Origin: Yarrowia lipolytica
Lineage: Eukaryota > Ascomycota > Dipodascomycetes > Dipodascales
Assembly: GCF_001761485.1 (NCBI RefSeq)
Contig: NC_090772.1
Span: forward strand, 248,001-312,000
Reading direction: 5' to 3'
Length of the DNA stretch: 64,000 bases
Positions 1 to 9,078 of this stretch are shown in pieces. Numbering within the stretch: the stretch's first letter is position 1; every line of letters starts with the position of its first letter. The position numbers and the translations under genes were made by a program. Under the pieces are notes generated by a model. It was not told the DNA's origin, did no database searches, and saw only the letters and a list, made by a program, of their open reading frames with translations.

Positions 1-797
1 TTGTTGTTACCATTGTAGCCTCCAACGTTTTGGTTTCCGTTGCCGTTTCCGTTTCCCATGCCGCCTCCGATGCCATCGTTCTTTCCGTTGAAACCGCCCT
101 GGTTACCCTCTCCGTTGTCTTTGCCATTGTCCAGGCCAACATCGGGATTGACTGAATCAGGAAGGGAGGAGACGTGGGTGACTAAAGTCGTAAACGATGG
201 CTCTGGCTTCAGCTCGGCTGTGGCCTTGATTGTGGCATTTACCTGGTTAAACCAAGCGTCCAGTTGATGCGAAATGTCTTCAATTCTAGTCGCACCTCTC
301 AAGAGCTCCGGAGACGGGGTCGCTTGGTCCAAAACGAGACTCGTGAGGGGCCCGTACATCTCCAGAACAAACCCAACATCGTCCATAAGGTGGTCGACTG
401 CTGCATCTCGGCGATCCAGACGGAGAGTAGCCGTTCCATTGCAGTCCTTGTTGGGTTCGAGTTGATCCTCAGAGCCCAACTCGATCTGACCATTCGGCCA
501 GCCGTCAGGACTGAAAGTCAGATGAGCACAGGGGTTGATTTCGGCAATCACATCGGGGATTTGGTTCTGAATCGAGGAAACGGATGAAAAAAGATTGTCA
601 ACCGCGTCCTTAACTCCGACTACCTCATCAACGTGGTCGGCAATGTCGGAGTCGGACAGAGCATCCTGGGTGGCTTCAAGCAGCTTGCTGAGGTCTATAA
701 CATCTCCAATGGTGATGTCTGTAGCAGCTGCGGCCGGATTGTTGTCCGCAACAGTAGTAGTAGCCAGGAAAGCGAAGAGTAGGAAAGAGGTCCTCAT
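1..797 (-). CDS. Secreted Asn/Gly-rich protein, 5' part (cut by window edge)
   Basis: From the ATG at 795-797 a clean open frame of 265 codons runs leftwards off the window, so the C-terminus is missing. The first ~17 residues (MRTSFLLFAFLATTTVA) form a typical signal peptide with a small-residue cleavage site. About 190 residues of acidic sequence follow, with helical character, few cysteines (one in an NPC, one in a KDC context) and several Asn-X-Ser/Thr sites. The visible end is a low-complexity tail of Gly-Asn repeats (NGNGNGN type), common in yeast wall or extracellular proteins. A TATA box lies 39 bases before the ATG. The mature body resembles no family I can name. A cell-wall or secreted role is inferred from the signal peptide and repeat tail only; a GPI signal could lie beyond the edge. 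Confidence 0.8.
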   Translation of the reverse strand, partial: MRTSFLLFAFLATTTVADNNPAAAATDITIGDVIDLSKLLEATQDALSDSDIADHVDEVVGVKDAVDNLFSSVSSIQNQIPDVIAEINPCAHLTFSPDGWPNGQIELGSEDQLEPNKDCNGTATLRLDRRDAAVDHLMDDVGFVLEMYGPLTSLVLDQATPSPELLRGATRIEDISHQLDAWFNQVNATIKATAELKPEPSFTTLVTHVSSLPDSVNPDVGLDNGKDNGEGNQGGFNGKNDGIGGGMGNGNGNGNQNVGGYNGNN

Positions 798-835
798 TGT
801 TGGTTTGGTAAGAGCACTCCTGGAATCTACATCAG

Positions 836-843
836 TTTATATA
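836..843 (-). promoter_or_regulatory. TATA box of the secreted-protein gene
   Basis: TATATAAA on the minus strand, 39 bases upstream of the ATG at 797. The perfect consensus and short distance fit a core promoter. Confidence 0.6.
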
Positions 844-1205
844 CTAGAATGGTGGATAGGCTAGAGCCCAGGAGTCAAACAGGAGTAAAAGATAGTTGAT
901 CTTGGCCATACTACTGTGCTGTACTTGATATTTCAAACTTCAATATGGACTAGTTAGCACAGTGGTGGTCAGTGGCTAGCAGCGCAGTGGCTAACTAGCC
1001 CAGAACATGTCCATGTTGAGTTGAAGCGGAGTCGGTTGAGTTGAAGAGGAGTGGAATGAAGCACGTCTTCTTTTTGTATTGGTTCCATTCAACAATCGTT
1101 AGCGCAACAAAATCTCTATCCAACAATCATGACAGACAGAGTCTGTTACTTGTAAAGGGGTCCTATCGACTAGACTTACTTCACCATGGACGGCTCTGAA
1201 CTAGT
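844..1205. other. Intergenic spacer
   Basis: Upstream region of the secreted-protein gene. It contains two GAGTTGAAG(A/C)GGAGT units near 1018-1050 and several CTAGC/GCTAG motifs around 950-1000. No gene seen. Confidence 0.5.
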
Positions 1206-2098
1206 AGAGAACCCTAGAATGCGGAATTATACAGGATCGTGATGCTTTCAAATATGAAGCGGACGGATGTGGAGCATGCCAGACACCACTCGAACTCATC
1301 AACAACGGACTGGCAACACCAGAGACCACAATGACTAAGCACTTGTTCGTGCAATGCCTCATCACATTCACCGTCTGGGACTTCTTGGAGACACCCTACT
1401 ACCTGCAAACAATGTGCTACTTCTACACCAACCCCAACGACGTGGAGCGAGCGGAAACCACTCAGCCTGAGCCGAGACCACACACACCATACCTGTTTAT
1501 GCCATATTGGAGATGGAACGGGCTCTCCGCAAAAAACCTCTGGATATGACTGATGAATCCAACCTTCAGACACACACAACACATCTCAACCATCATATAT
1601 GGACAGTTTCAGGAGGATCCAGGACTGGCTAGACTCCGCAGGGCCGGGAGACTACTATGGTGCATTGGACACCGAACCTAGCTAATGCTGATGGAGGGGT
1701 AACATTGGCGGAATATTGGACGGACTCAACAAAAACAGATTGAAAACCACAAAAACACAAAAAAATATAAAAAATGATTTATAATACAATAACACCGCCA
1801 CGGCCCGACACCTGGAAAACCACTAAAACACCATGACGAAAAACAACACTGAAAAACCCAACAAAATGCCCATGTTACCCTTCCCCACCCCCCAGTTGCC
1901 CCCCCCCATCCACTAACCCCTTAGAATCGCTTTCATCAACCGGGTGAAGTCGTCACAGCAACATATCATCAGGCAAGTCATCCTAAAGTGCGACATCTGG
2001 TATAGTATGTACTGTATTCTTCTCATATTCTATAGTGTTGTTTAATGTATGAATGTTATTATAAAAAACGATAGAATAAAAAAAGAAAAGAAAAGGGA
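1206..2098 (+). mobile_element. 5'-truncated LINE (non-LTR retrotransposon) 3' fragment
   Basis: Frame 2 from 1208 reads as the C-terminal end of a LINE ORF2. It has a CxxC...HxxxxC zinc-binding motif (CGAC near 1267-1278, HLFVQC near 1336-1353), as in the zf-RVT domain after the reverse transcriptase of L1-like elements. Two stops at 1202-1207 mark where similarity begins, so the copy lacks nearly all of the element. An in-frame TGA at 1547-1549 is followed by 43 more codons in the same frame, so the ORF is either terminated there or carries a premature stop. The 3' part (1680-2098) is A-rich, ending in an A-rich AAAG tract near 2077-2098. The L1-like Ylli family of Yarrowia is the likely source. 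No target-site duplication was identified. Confidence 0.65.
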
Positions 2099-2783
2099 AA
2101 CCCACAAGTAATCAATGAGTGTTCCATTTGATAAGAATGAGGTATTATTCTGGTCTAAATAGACTCTCATACTGACTCGATATATAAAATACTGTGCTCG
2201 ATATATAAAATTATGAGCGCACGAAGTACATCATCAGCAGTCTACATTGTAGGAGTAAGATCGATTCAGTTGAAGCCATGAAATCCTGTCAAAGTGCCCT
2301 AAAATTGTATGGAGGTATCTACCACTCAATTATTGAACTCGCAAAATCCCTATATATACTGCCCAACCACCCCAGATCTCTACAGCGTTTTCTCCATACC
2401 AAATTCACCATATCCAGACAACACAGCACCAACGATTCACAGTAAACCAATAACTATACACACTGAGTACTTACTTTTCTCAGTGAATATTCTCCAATTG
2501 GCATATTTAACGCCGGATGAAATAACCCCGGAAATAGCCGCTTGATTAGTCACCCGTGAACCTCTAGCAGTCCCGTCAGGACTTCATTAAATATCGGTAT
2601 GCCAAGCCTGCTATCACGGACAAAGGGTTGCGGGGTAAGCCAGGATAAACCCCTGTATTCCATGTATTCTAATATACCTTTCTTCATAGTGACGGCAGTG
2701 ACCATACCTTCGGTATTGCCACAGCGGCTGAGTCATCAGTTTGCTTAGTCACATGCCTGAGTTCTAAAATTTTGAAAAAAGAC
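2099..2783. other. Intergenic spacer before the tRNA-Gly/5S unit
   Basis: No gene seen. Two direct copies of CTCGATATATAAAAT lie at 2176-2190 and 2197-2211, each containing a TATATAAA box, 21 bases apart. Short open frames here show no recognisable protein. Confidence 0.5.
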
Positions 2784-2854
2784 GCGCCGATGGTTTAGTG
2801 GTAAAATCCATCGTTGCCATCGATGGGCCCCCGGTTCGATTCCGGGTCGGCGCA
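2784..2854 (+). tRNA. tRNA-Gly (GCC), first half of a dicistronic tRNA-5S gene
   Basis: A 71-nt cloverleaf: acceptor GCGCCGA pairs with TCGGCGC, discriminator A. The anticodon loop centres on GCC, the D-arm reads GTTTAGTGGTAAAA and the T-loop GGTTCGATTCC supplies the B box. No intron. Only four bases (GTTT) separate it from the 5S gene and no T-run intervenes, so polymerase III should read through and RNase P/tRNase Z would release both RNAs. Confidence 0.97.
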
Positions 2855-2858
2855 GTTT

Positions 2859-2978
2859 GGTTACGGCCATATCCTGGTGAAAATACGGCTTCCCGTCCGA
2901 TCAGCCATAGTCAAGCACCAGAGAGCCTAGTTAGTATTGTAGTGGGAGACCATACGAGAATCCTGGGTGCTGTAATCT
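2859..2978 (+). rRNA. 5S ribosomal RNA
   Basis: A 120-nt segment starting GGTTACGGCCATATC and ending GGTGCTGTAATCT matches yeast 5S rRNA along its length, including CCCGTCCGATCA, AAGC, GAGCC, and TAGTGGGAGACCATACG in the internal control region. It differs from typical yeast 5S at several positions (for instance TTACGG instead of TTGCGG at the 5' end), so it may be a variant copy. It sits directly behind tRNA-Gly and can use the tRNA's A and B boxes instead of TFIIIA-dependent initiation. This arrangement is known from Yarrowia. Confidence 0.92.
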
Positions 2979-2984
2979 TTTTTT
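2978..2984 (+). terminator. Polymerase III T-run terminator
   Basis: Seven consecutive T at the 3' end of the 5S gene. It is the only T-run of four or more after the start of tRNA-Gly, supporting one joint transcript. Confidence 0.85.
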
Positions 2985-3000
2985 CGCTCGTGAGCTGCTT

Positions 3001-3052
3001 TTTGCTCTGGGACGGTTTGAAGATACTTTGCTCTGGGACGGTTTGAAGATAC
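3001..3052. repeat. Perfect 26-bp tandem duplication
   Basis: The unit starting TTTGCTCTGGGACGG occurs at 3001-3026 and again, identical, at 3027-3052, just downstream of the 5S terminator. It looks recent. Confidence 0.9.
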
Positions 3053-3165
3053 ACACTTTCGCATTGCGAAACACAGCTTTCATTATTACATACCGATAGT
3101 TCCTAGTGGTCTGAGTTTGAGATGACATCACGGCCAGGTTCGTAGAGTCAGCTTCTTGCACCTGG

Positions 3166-4167
3166 TTATGAACCCGCCTCCAACAACCACTGATCCGGAG
3201 TCTTTCCCGTCTTGGAGTTGTGCAACCACAGTTTCTGAAGTGTCTGCGAAACAGACCCATTGACGACCCAGAAACCGAATTGACCATTGCGAGTACCTCT
3301 CAGAATGTGCTGCTCGTGGACCTCTCTTTTGTAGACGATCATCGTTTCGGTCTCGAGATCAAAGACACGGGTCCGGTCTTGGATACATCCTACATACTTG
3401 AGACAGGCTCCTGTACCTTGCATGGGAAAGACCCCTAGAGATGGGCCAACGGACCAAGAGCACCTCCCCAGGAACACGTTGCCATGGAGACACTCGAGGT
3501 TGGTGTTCCAGTCGACCTCCACCCGAATTGACACTCCTCCAAACGAAAACCACAGTACTTCTCCAAACTGGAACACTCCACAGGTGGCCGGGTTGAAGTA
3601 GATGAAGGAGAGGATTTTGATGAGCCGTTTTTTAGCCAGGTCCACGATCAGCGCTTCAATGACGCCCTCTTCCGATGACACATGGATCACGGTGGTGCTC
3701 GGCAGAATCGCCACGTGCACAATCTGCTGATTGTGGAGATTGAACTCGAACGCTGAGTGCAGGTTTTTGTTGTGGACCAGAATGCACCGTCCAAACCGGT
3801 CGTGGCAGACGTAGAACCGCTTTCGGTGTCCGTAGTAAACTCTGTATCCCGTCCCCAGCGCCAGCAGGTTGCTCAGATGGTCGCGTTCCTGTTTCACCTC
3901 AACCACGCTACTGGGTTCTCTCCACGGGTACGAGGCGTCGAGAAAGTTGTTGCTTGTGAGACTGAAGCGCGGTATGACAAACTCCGCCGCCGGATAGGAA
4001 TCTTCTTGGTCTCCAATGAGCAGTCGACCGTCTTCGAACAGCGGTTCAAAGTCGAGATTGAGGGTCGAGATGGACGAGGCCTTTTTAATCACTTGTTGAG
4101 GGAATCCCAAACATGGTATCAGGTTGGTGATCACGATGGGCGTCGGAGTCGTTAGTGAGTATCCCAT
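3166..4167 (-). CDS. Hypothetical protein, 333 residues
   Basis: An uninterrupted frame from ATG at 4165-4167 (MGYSLTT...). The frame is open further upstream but has no earlier ATG. The product is globular, with a proline-containing start, many beta-prone stretches (for example FGRCILVHN, IRVEVDWN, GQFGFWVVNG) and scattered cysteines. No transmembrane segment or signal peptide is obvious. The alternation of short hydrophobic strands with turns, and phrases such as YVGCIQDRTRVFDLETETMIVY, recall F-box-associated or kelch/propeller-like proteins, but no motif is decisive. A TATATAAA-like element lies about 115 bases upstream (4281-4288). Function unknown. Confidence 0.7.
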   Translation of the reverse strand: MGYSLTTPTPIVITNLIPCLGFPQQVIKKASSISTLNLDFEPLFEDGRLLIGDQEDSYPAAEFVIPRFSLTSNNFLDASYPWREPSSVVEVKQERDHLSNLLALGTGYRVYYGHRKRFYVCHDRFGRCILVHNKNLHSAFEFNLHNQQIVHVAILPSTTVIHVSSEEGVIEALIVDLAKKRLIKILSFIYFNPATCGVFQFGEVLWFSFGGVSIRVEVDWNTNLECLHGNVFLGRCSWSVGPSLGVFPMQGTGACLKYVGCIQDRTRVFDLETETMIVYKREVHEQHILRGTRNGQFGFWVVNGSVSQTLQKLWLHNSKTGKTPDQWLLEAGS

Positions 4168-4382
4168 GAGGTGCAAGTATGTACTTATAGCAAGTGTCCT
4201 AGTATAGAAGGGTGTAGCTGCTACTGTGGTACAAGTAAGAAGTAGGTGGGTGGGTATTAAGGGAAACACTATGGCATCGGTATATAAAGGAAGAGCCCAG
4301 AACAGAAGAGGGGAGGGAATATGTTTTTTAAAAAAAATGATAAAATATAAAATATATCACTAAAATGTTGTATTATATAATA

Positions 4383-4490
4383 CAAAATATTTTACTGTAT
4401 TTACATAATGTCAAATATTTACTGTATTTACATAATGGTCAAATATTTACTGTATTACATAATACCAAATATTTATTGTATTACCAATCC
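4383..4490. repeat. AT-rich tandem repeat, about 28 bp x 4
   Basis: Four decaying copies of CAAATATTTACTGTATTTAC plus ATAATG(G)T. The first three differ by one or two bases and the fourth is truncated. Strongly AT-rich. Confidence 0.85.
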
Positions 4491-4587
4491 ATCTATTGTC
4501 ATCTAGAGACAACTTCAACTCTCGTTATTAGATGAAATTAGTTCACCCACCAACCATTCCTTCTGTAGTAACATGACATAAAAAACG

Positions 4588-4664
4588 GTGTTGTATTGTA
4601 CAGTGTTGTATTGTACAGTGCTGTAGTGTATGGTGCTGTAGTGTATGGTGCTGTAGTGTACTGC
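4588..4664. repeat. 15-bp tandem repeat x 5
   Basis: Units alternate GTTGTATTGTACAGT (two copies) and GCTGTAGTGTATGGT (about three copies), ending in a partial unit. Confidence 0.8.
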
Positions 4665-4926
4665 TCTGTACTCATCTCTAAGATGTCACGACTTTTCGAC
4701 CTCCTCGACATTCCAGTCCGATGTTACAGTACTGCTCAGTGATACCAACCAGGGTGCATGTTCGCGCCTTTACAGTAGCTGTCACCCATCCTTCAGATCA
4801 AGCGTTCGAAGGAAACTGCTCGAGATCCACTACCCCAAAGAAGTCCACAGATTGCCAGCGGAGTTCAAGTAGCCTACATGATGTGAAGAACTACAGAAGA
4901 CCTACCCCCTCCAAAACAGCTCTTGT

Positions 4927-5010
4927 AATCACAGCAAACTAATCACAGCAGACTAATCGCAGCAGACTAATCACAACAGACTAATCACCGCCGAAACTGA
5001 TCACCGCAGA
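4927..5010. repeat. 14-bp tandem repeat x 5-6
   Basis: Consecutive imperfect copies of AATCACAGCAGACT, the last two enlarged or degenerate (AATCACCGCCGAAACT). Confidence 0.8.
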
Positions 5011-5421
5011 GACACCCAACACCGGATTCAACTAAACCGGTCATTCAGAGACTTGGACGGACTCCTTTCGATGCCAGAGCATCGGAAATGCACCGGAGAT
5101 GCACATAAACACGCAACTCTCACATAATCTTTCCTTTGGGTAGCAGCTAACATACTTCCCCGTTAACGGCACAGTCGATAGCCGAGAACACCCGTTGATA
5201 AAGTGACCAATTTACTTAACAATTTTTGTGGAGAATGTGTTGGAGTGATGTAAACCCTAGCAACAATAAAATCACGTGATTCGTACCTACAAGCATGCGC
5301 AGTCACTTCTCGTATTTCAATCATATGCATCATTATATACTTTTCACAGTCCAGCCATTCTCGGCATGTTGAACTGTAGAACATCGTCACTGGGTCACCG
5401 GCAAGACTGCTCACTCACGGT

Positions 5422-7011
5422 CTAGCTCTGGGTAGGCATGATAACATCAGCCTTCTGGGAGGTGACATCCTCGTCTCGCCACTGGGTGGTCACGGTCTTG
5501 TACTGGGTCAGGAACATGACACCAGCCTTGCCGTAGAAGTTGAGGTCGCCCAGGAAGGAGCCCTTGTTTCCGGTGAAGGAGAACATGGGGAGAGGGACGG
5601 GGATGGGCACGTTGATACCAATCTGGCCGGCCTGGATCTGCTTCTGGAACTTGTTGCCTGCAGCACCGGATCGGGTGAAGATGGCAGCACCGTTGCCGTA
5701 CTTGTTTCGGTTGATGAGACCAATGGCGTCGTCAAGATCGGTGGTATCAACGACAACAAGAACGGGGCCGAAAATCTCCTGGTCGTAGCACTTCATGCCG
5801 GGCTTGACACCGGTGATGATGGTGGGGCCAATGAAGTTACCGTTGGGGTACTTGGCGGGGTGCTGTCCTCGGCCATCGAGCAGAACGGTGGCTCCCTCGT
5901 CGATGGCAGACTGGATCAGAGCCTCACATCGGGCCTTGGCGGCGGGGGAGATGACAGGTCCCAGATCGGCGTCAGCCTCAAAGCCACCGTTAATGGTGAG
6001 CTTCTTGGCACGCTCGACAAGCTCGGGCATCCACGAGCCGGTGCCCTGGGTGGTGACCAGGGTGGACAGAGCCATGCATCGCTGGCCGGCAGCGCCAAAG
6101 GCAGCGCCGACAATGGAGTTGAGAGCAAAGTTCTTGTCAGCATCGGGCATCAGAACGCAGTGGTTCTTGGCGCCCAGGTTGGCCTGAACTCGCTTACCGT
6201 TGGCTCCGCCTCGCTGATGGATGTGCTTGCCGGCAGCATCACCTCCAACGAAGGAGATGGCCTTGATCTCGGGGGCGTCACAGATGAAGTTGACGGTGGG
6301 GGCGCCTCCGTGGATAATGTTGACGGTTCCGGGAGGGGCACCGGCCTCGGTGATGAGCTCGGCGAGGATGAGAGCAGCGCCGGGATCTCGCTCGGAGGGC
6401 TTGAGGATGAGAGTGTTACCGGTCACGAGAGCCAGGGGGATGGACCAGAGGGGCACCATTGCGGGGAAGTTGAAGGGAGCAATGGCGGCGACGACACCGA
6501 GAGGCTCACGGTACATTTCGGTTCGCATGTTCTTGGCCACCTCCAGGGACTCGCCCATGAGGGTGTTGGGGATGGAGCAGGCCTGCTCGGCCACCTGAAG
6601 GCCACGGAGCACGTCTCCCTTGGCATCGGCAAAGGTCTTGCCCTGCTCGAGGGTGATGGAGGCGGCGAGTCGGTCCCAGTTGTCTCGGATCAGACGCACA
6701 AAGTTGAAAGCCACCTGTTGTCTGTGCATGATGGAGGTGTCTTTCCAGGTGAGGAAGGCCTTCTGGGCGGCCTCGACGGCCTGTCGCATCTCCTCGTCGG
6801 TGGACTGGGGGACTCGCGTCACCAGGTTGTTTGTTGCGGGGTCATGGAGATCGAACCAGGTGGTAGCCTTGGAGGCGACTGCTTGGCCGTTGATGAACGC
6901 CTTGGTGTCCACGGGGTTCTCGATTTTCGCATGGGTAGTGGGGTAGGCAGTGGAGTAGAGCCGGGTGGAGGTCTGGACCACTCGAGCCAGTCGGGTCGAT
7001 CTGCTGAGCAT
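5422..7011 (-). CDS. Methylmalonate-semialdehyde dehydrogenase (CoA-acylating), mitochondrial
   Basis: 529 residues, the usual length of eukaryotic ALDH6-family enzymes. It converts methylmalonate semialdehyde (valine and thymine breakdown) to propionyl-CoA, and malonate semialdehyde to acetyl-CoA, using NAD+ and CoA. Residues 1-20 are Arg/Ser/Thr-rich without acids, a matrix-targeting presequence. Visible motifs: PFNFP at 179-183, the catalytic cysteine in GQRCMAL (Cys312) and QEIFGPVL around 411. Where ordinary aldehyde dehydrogenases have the general-base Glu (ELGG), this protein has Asn278 (ANLGAKN), the exchange typical of the CoA-dependent MMSDH class. ATG at 7009-7011, TATA box about 62 bases upstream. 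A 397-codon antisense open frame here is a codon-usage shadow. Confidence 0.97.
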   Translation of the reverse strand: MLSRSTRLARVVQTSTRLYSTAYPTTHAKIENPVDTKAFINGQAVASKATTWFDLHDPATNNLVTRVPQSTDEEMRQAVEAAQKAFLTWKDTSIMHRQQVAFNFVRLIRDNWDRLAASITLEQGKTFADAKGDVLRGLQVAEQACSIPNTLMGESLEVAKNMRTEMYREPLGVVAAIAPFNFPAMVPLWSIPLALVTGNTLILKPSERDPGAALILAELITEAGAPPGTVNIIHGGAPTVNFICDAPEIKAISFVGGDAAGKHIHQRGGANGKRVQANLGAKNHCVLMPDADKNFALNSIVGAAFGAAGQRCMALSTLVTTQGTGSWMPELVERAKKLTINGGFEADADLGPVISPAAKARCEALIQSAIDEGATVLLDGRGQHPAKYPNGNFIGPTIITGVKPGMKCYDQEIFGPVLVVVDTTDLDDAIGLINRNKYGNGAAIFTRSGAAGNKFQKQIQAGQIGINVPIPVPLPMFSFTGNKGSFLGDLNFYGKAGVMFLTQYKTVTTQWRDEDVTSQKADVIMPTQS

Positions 7012-7072
7012 TGTGTGGGCGGAGGTGTGAAGGGAGAAAGTTGGAAATGTTAGTTTTTGGGTAGGCTGGGGG

Positions 7073-7081
7073 TATATATAT
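7073..7081 (-). promoter_or_regulatory. TATA box of the dehydrogenase gene
   Basis: TATATATA about 62 bases upstream of the ATG at 7011. A purine-rich leader on the plus strand (pyrimidine-rich in the transcript) lies between. Confidence 0.6.
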
Positions 7082-7785
7082 ACTTGGGTGCGGTAAACGT
7101 GGGGTGAGAGAGACGAAGGTTAAACCATGCAGGATGGAGAGGATAAAGAGGGGGCAAAGGACCACCAAAAAGGGGGCTTTGGGGGATAATGTGGGAAATA
7201 TGAACACGTTAATAGATTCTGGGCGACGAGCTGATCAAAACGCACTTTTCATATTTCCATTATCCCCCCTACCGCGCCCTTAAACTACACCCCTTCGGAC
7301 CACTCCAATAGCCGTGTAGATAGTATATAGTCTACATGGTACGCACAGGACTGTGGGGTACGCACTAATACCAAACGAGTCAGCTTTTCGCGTCAAACAC
7401 CCCACCGGTTCAAACTCTGTCTTGAATCACTCAATTGAAACGAGCTCGTCAGGCACAGGTCCGTTTTGTGGCCTCGAAAAGCTTGCGACGTGCTGGAATT
7501 GTCTCTCCCGGCCATTTCTCGGCAGCTGTCCAACAAAATGATAGGCTTTTGGGTTTGTCGAAATCGGGCTCTTGGGCGCTGGAGACGTGGTTTTAGCCGC
7601 CAAACTACGTGCTGCTCTTACATACCTGTCTTTGCCGGTCATTTATTGGGCGTTAAAAAGGTGTAATTAGCGTCGGAGTCACTTTCACTGTGGGAGTTGT
7701 ATTCTTGCGAATCTTGACTGATTTTTTTTAATTTTTTTTAATTTTTTTTGGCACGGAAATTTCACCGTATTCTGTAGTATGCACC

Positions 7786-7815
7786 CCGCACCGCATCGGA
7801 CCCGGTGCGGTGCGG
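7786..7815. repeat. GC-rich inverted repeat, 10-bp arms
   Basis: CCGCACCGCA at 7786-7795 is the exact reverse complement of TGCGGTGCGG at 7806-7815, with a 10-base spacer. GC-rich against an AT-rich flank. Confidence 0.8.
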
Positions 7816-8541
7816 CCAAAATGCGGATGCAGCTTTTGTTGAGACGGTTTGTGGTTTATATATCAGGTTAAATGGGTTAATGGGCCCAGTATGGGTCGAA
7901 ATAGGGACTTTAGCCGATCGTTTAGCACGTGGAGATGGTGTATTGATACGTGGTATCTCCAGAAACACAGCAAATGCACTTTTAGCCGCCGACCAAACGT
8001 GCTGTGTCTGGAGACAAATCTAGATACGGTAGTTGGAGGGTCTAAATCCTATCTGGTGTTGAAAAGAGCATCTCCGGACAGCTGGTCGGCTATTCCACAC
8101 ACATTTAGCCGCCCAAACCCACCGTATCGCGGTATCGCCGCATCGCCGCATCGGAGGCTCTGTTGGCCTCGCAGTCCACATGGCCCTTTCTTAGGCGGTT
8201 AACTCTATGGGGTGAAAAGTTTGGCCGTGCATTGTCGTATGCACAACACCATTATGGGGATTTTAGCCGCGAACCTGGTTGAAGAGCTGTGTTTGCAGTC
8301 TGGTAGCAAGTCGGTCTGTAGGACGTCATTATCTAAGCTGCGTTTATTAGGTGTCAGGTACAATAGTGGGCATGTCTTGCTAGGGAATGTCTGGCTAACC
8401 AGCCTAGGTACCGTAGTGGATAGCGATGGCTAGAGCTGAGATCGTAATGGTTGTATTCACTAGGGTTGTCTCGATACGTCTTCAGGCAACACAATTAATG
8501 GCTGACAGCGTTGGCTCCACTGGGGCGCTCCACTGGGGCAT

Positions 8542-8647
8542 CATCTATTGACATGAGTACGCTACATACTGTACCATATCGCAGACTATTACCGCATCTA
8601 TTGACATGAGTACGCTACATACTGTACCATATCGCAGACTATTACCG
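8542..8647. repeat. Perfect 53-bp tandem duplication
   Basis: 8542-8594 is repeated without change at 8595-8647. The unit contains TACATACTGTA. Confidence 0.92.
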
Positions 8648-8903
8648 CAAGTACACGGCACATTGACGAGTAAAAAAGTGCGAAAGTAGCTATCAGTCCA
8701 AATTCCTGGTGATGACTCTCTCTTCGCAGATCCAGAGCAGAGTAACGAAAGAGTCAAGACCTGAAAACACGATCCATAATGAATGCACCCTTTGGACAGA
8801 CGGAGGAAGGTGTTTCAGAAATCAGGATAGACCCAACATGTCCAAGACATGTCTCAAATGTCACTATTATCGCCGCTTCACCCTAGAGTAATGAAAGTCA
8901 GTA

Positions 8904-9009
8904 CATACTGTAGTCCGAAAACTTGTCGAGACAGCCCTAGAGAAGCAAAAAATGGACATACTGTAGTTCAAATACTTGTCTCGACAGCCCTAGAGGAGCA
9001 AAAATGGAC
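8904..9009. repeat. Imperfect 53-bp tandem duplication reaching into tRNA-Ala
   Basis: Copies at 8904-8956 and 8957-9009 share CATACTGTAGT at the start and GACAGCCCTAGAG followed by an A-run at the end. The second copy runs into the last bases of tRNA-Ala and includes its terminator, so the first copy carries a duplicate of the tRNA 3' edge. Confidence 0.75.
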
Positions 9010-9078
9010 GACACCGGAATCGAACCGGGGACCTCGCGCATGCTAAGCGCATGTGATAACCAACTACACCAGACGCCC
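9005..9078 (-). tRNA. tRNA-Ala (AGC)
   Basis: A 74-nt cloverleaf on the minus strand: acceptor GGGCGTC against GTCGTCC, discriminator A, anticodon loop CTTAGCA (AGC), T-loop GGTTCGATTCC. The U-U mismatch at acceptor position 6 also occurs in yeast tRNA-Ala(AGC). No intron. A T5 terminator follows directly at 9000-9004 (minus strand). Confidence 0.95.

Larger units (their letters stand above)
4168..5421. other. Intergenic spacer rich in tandem repeats
   Basis: 1.25 kb between the 333-residue protein start and the dehydrogenase stop. It holds three separate short tandem arrays (listed individually) and an AT-rich stretch at 4320-4490. No credible gene. Confidence 0.6.
7082..9004. other. 1.9-kb intergenic region with dispersed TTTAGCCGCC motifs
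   Basis: No credible protein gene. It contains five copies of a TTTAGCCG(C/A)(C/T) motif (about 7592, 7910, 7981, 8103, 8262), a GC-rich inverted repeat, a pair of A/T homopolymer blocks at 7729-7749 and two 53-bp duplications, listed separately. Confidence 0.6.

Noticed and set aside
5860-7053. 397-codon open frame antisense to the dehydrogenase
   Set aside because: Codon-bias shadow of a strongly conserved gene. The product is Gly/Val/Leu/Asp-rich low complexity with no motif.
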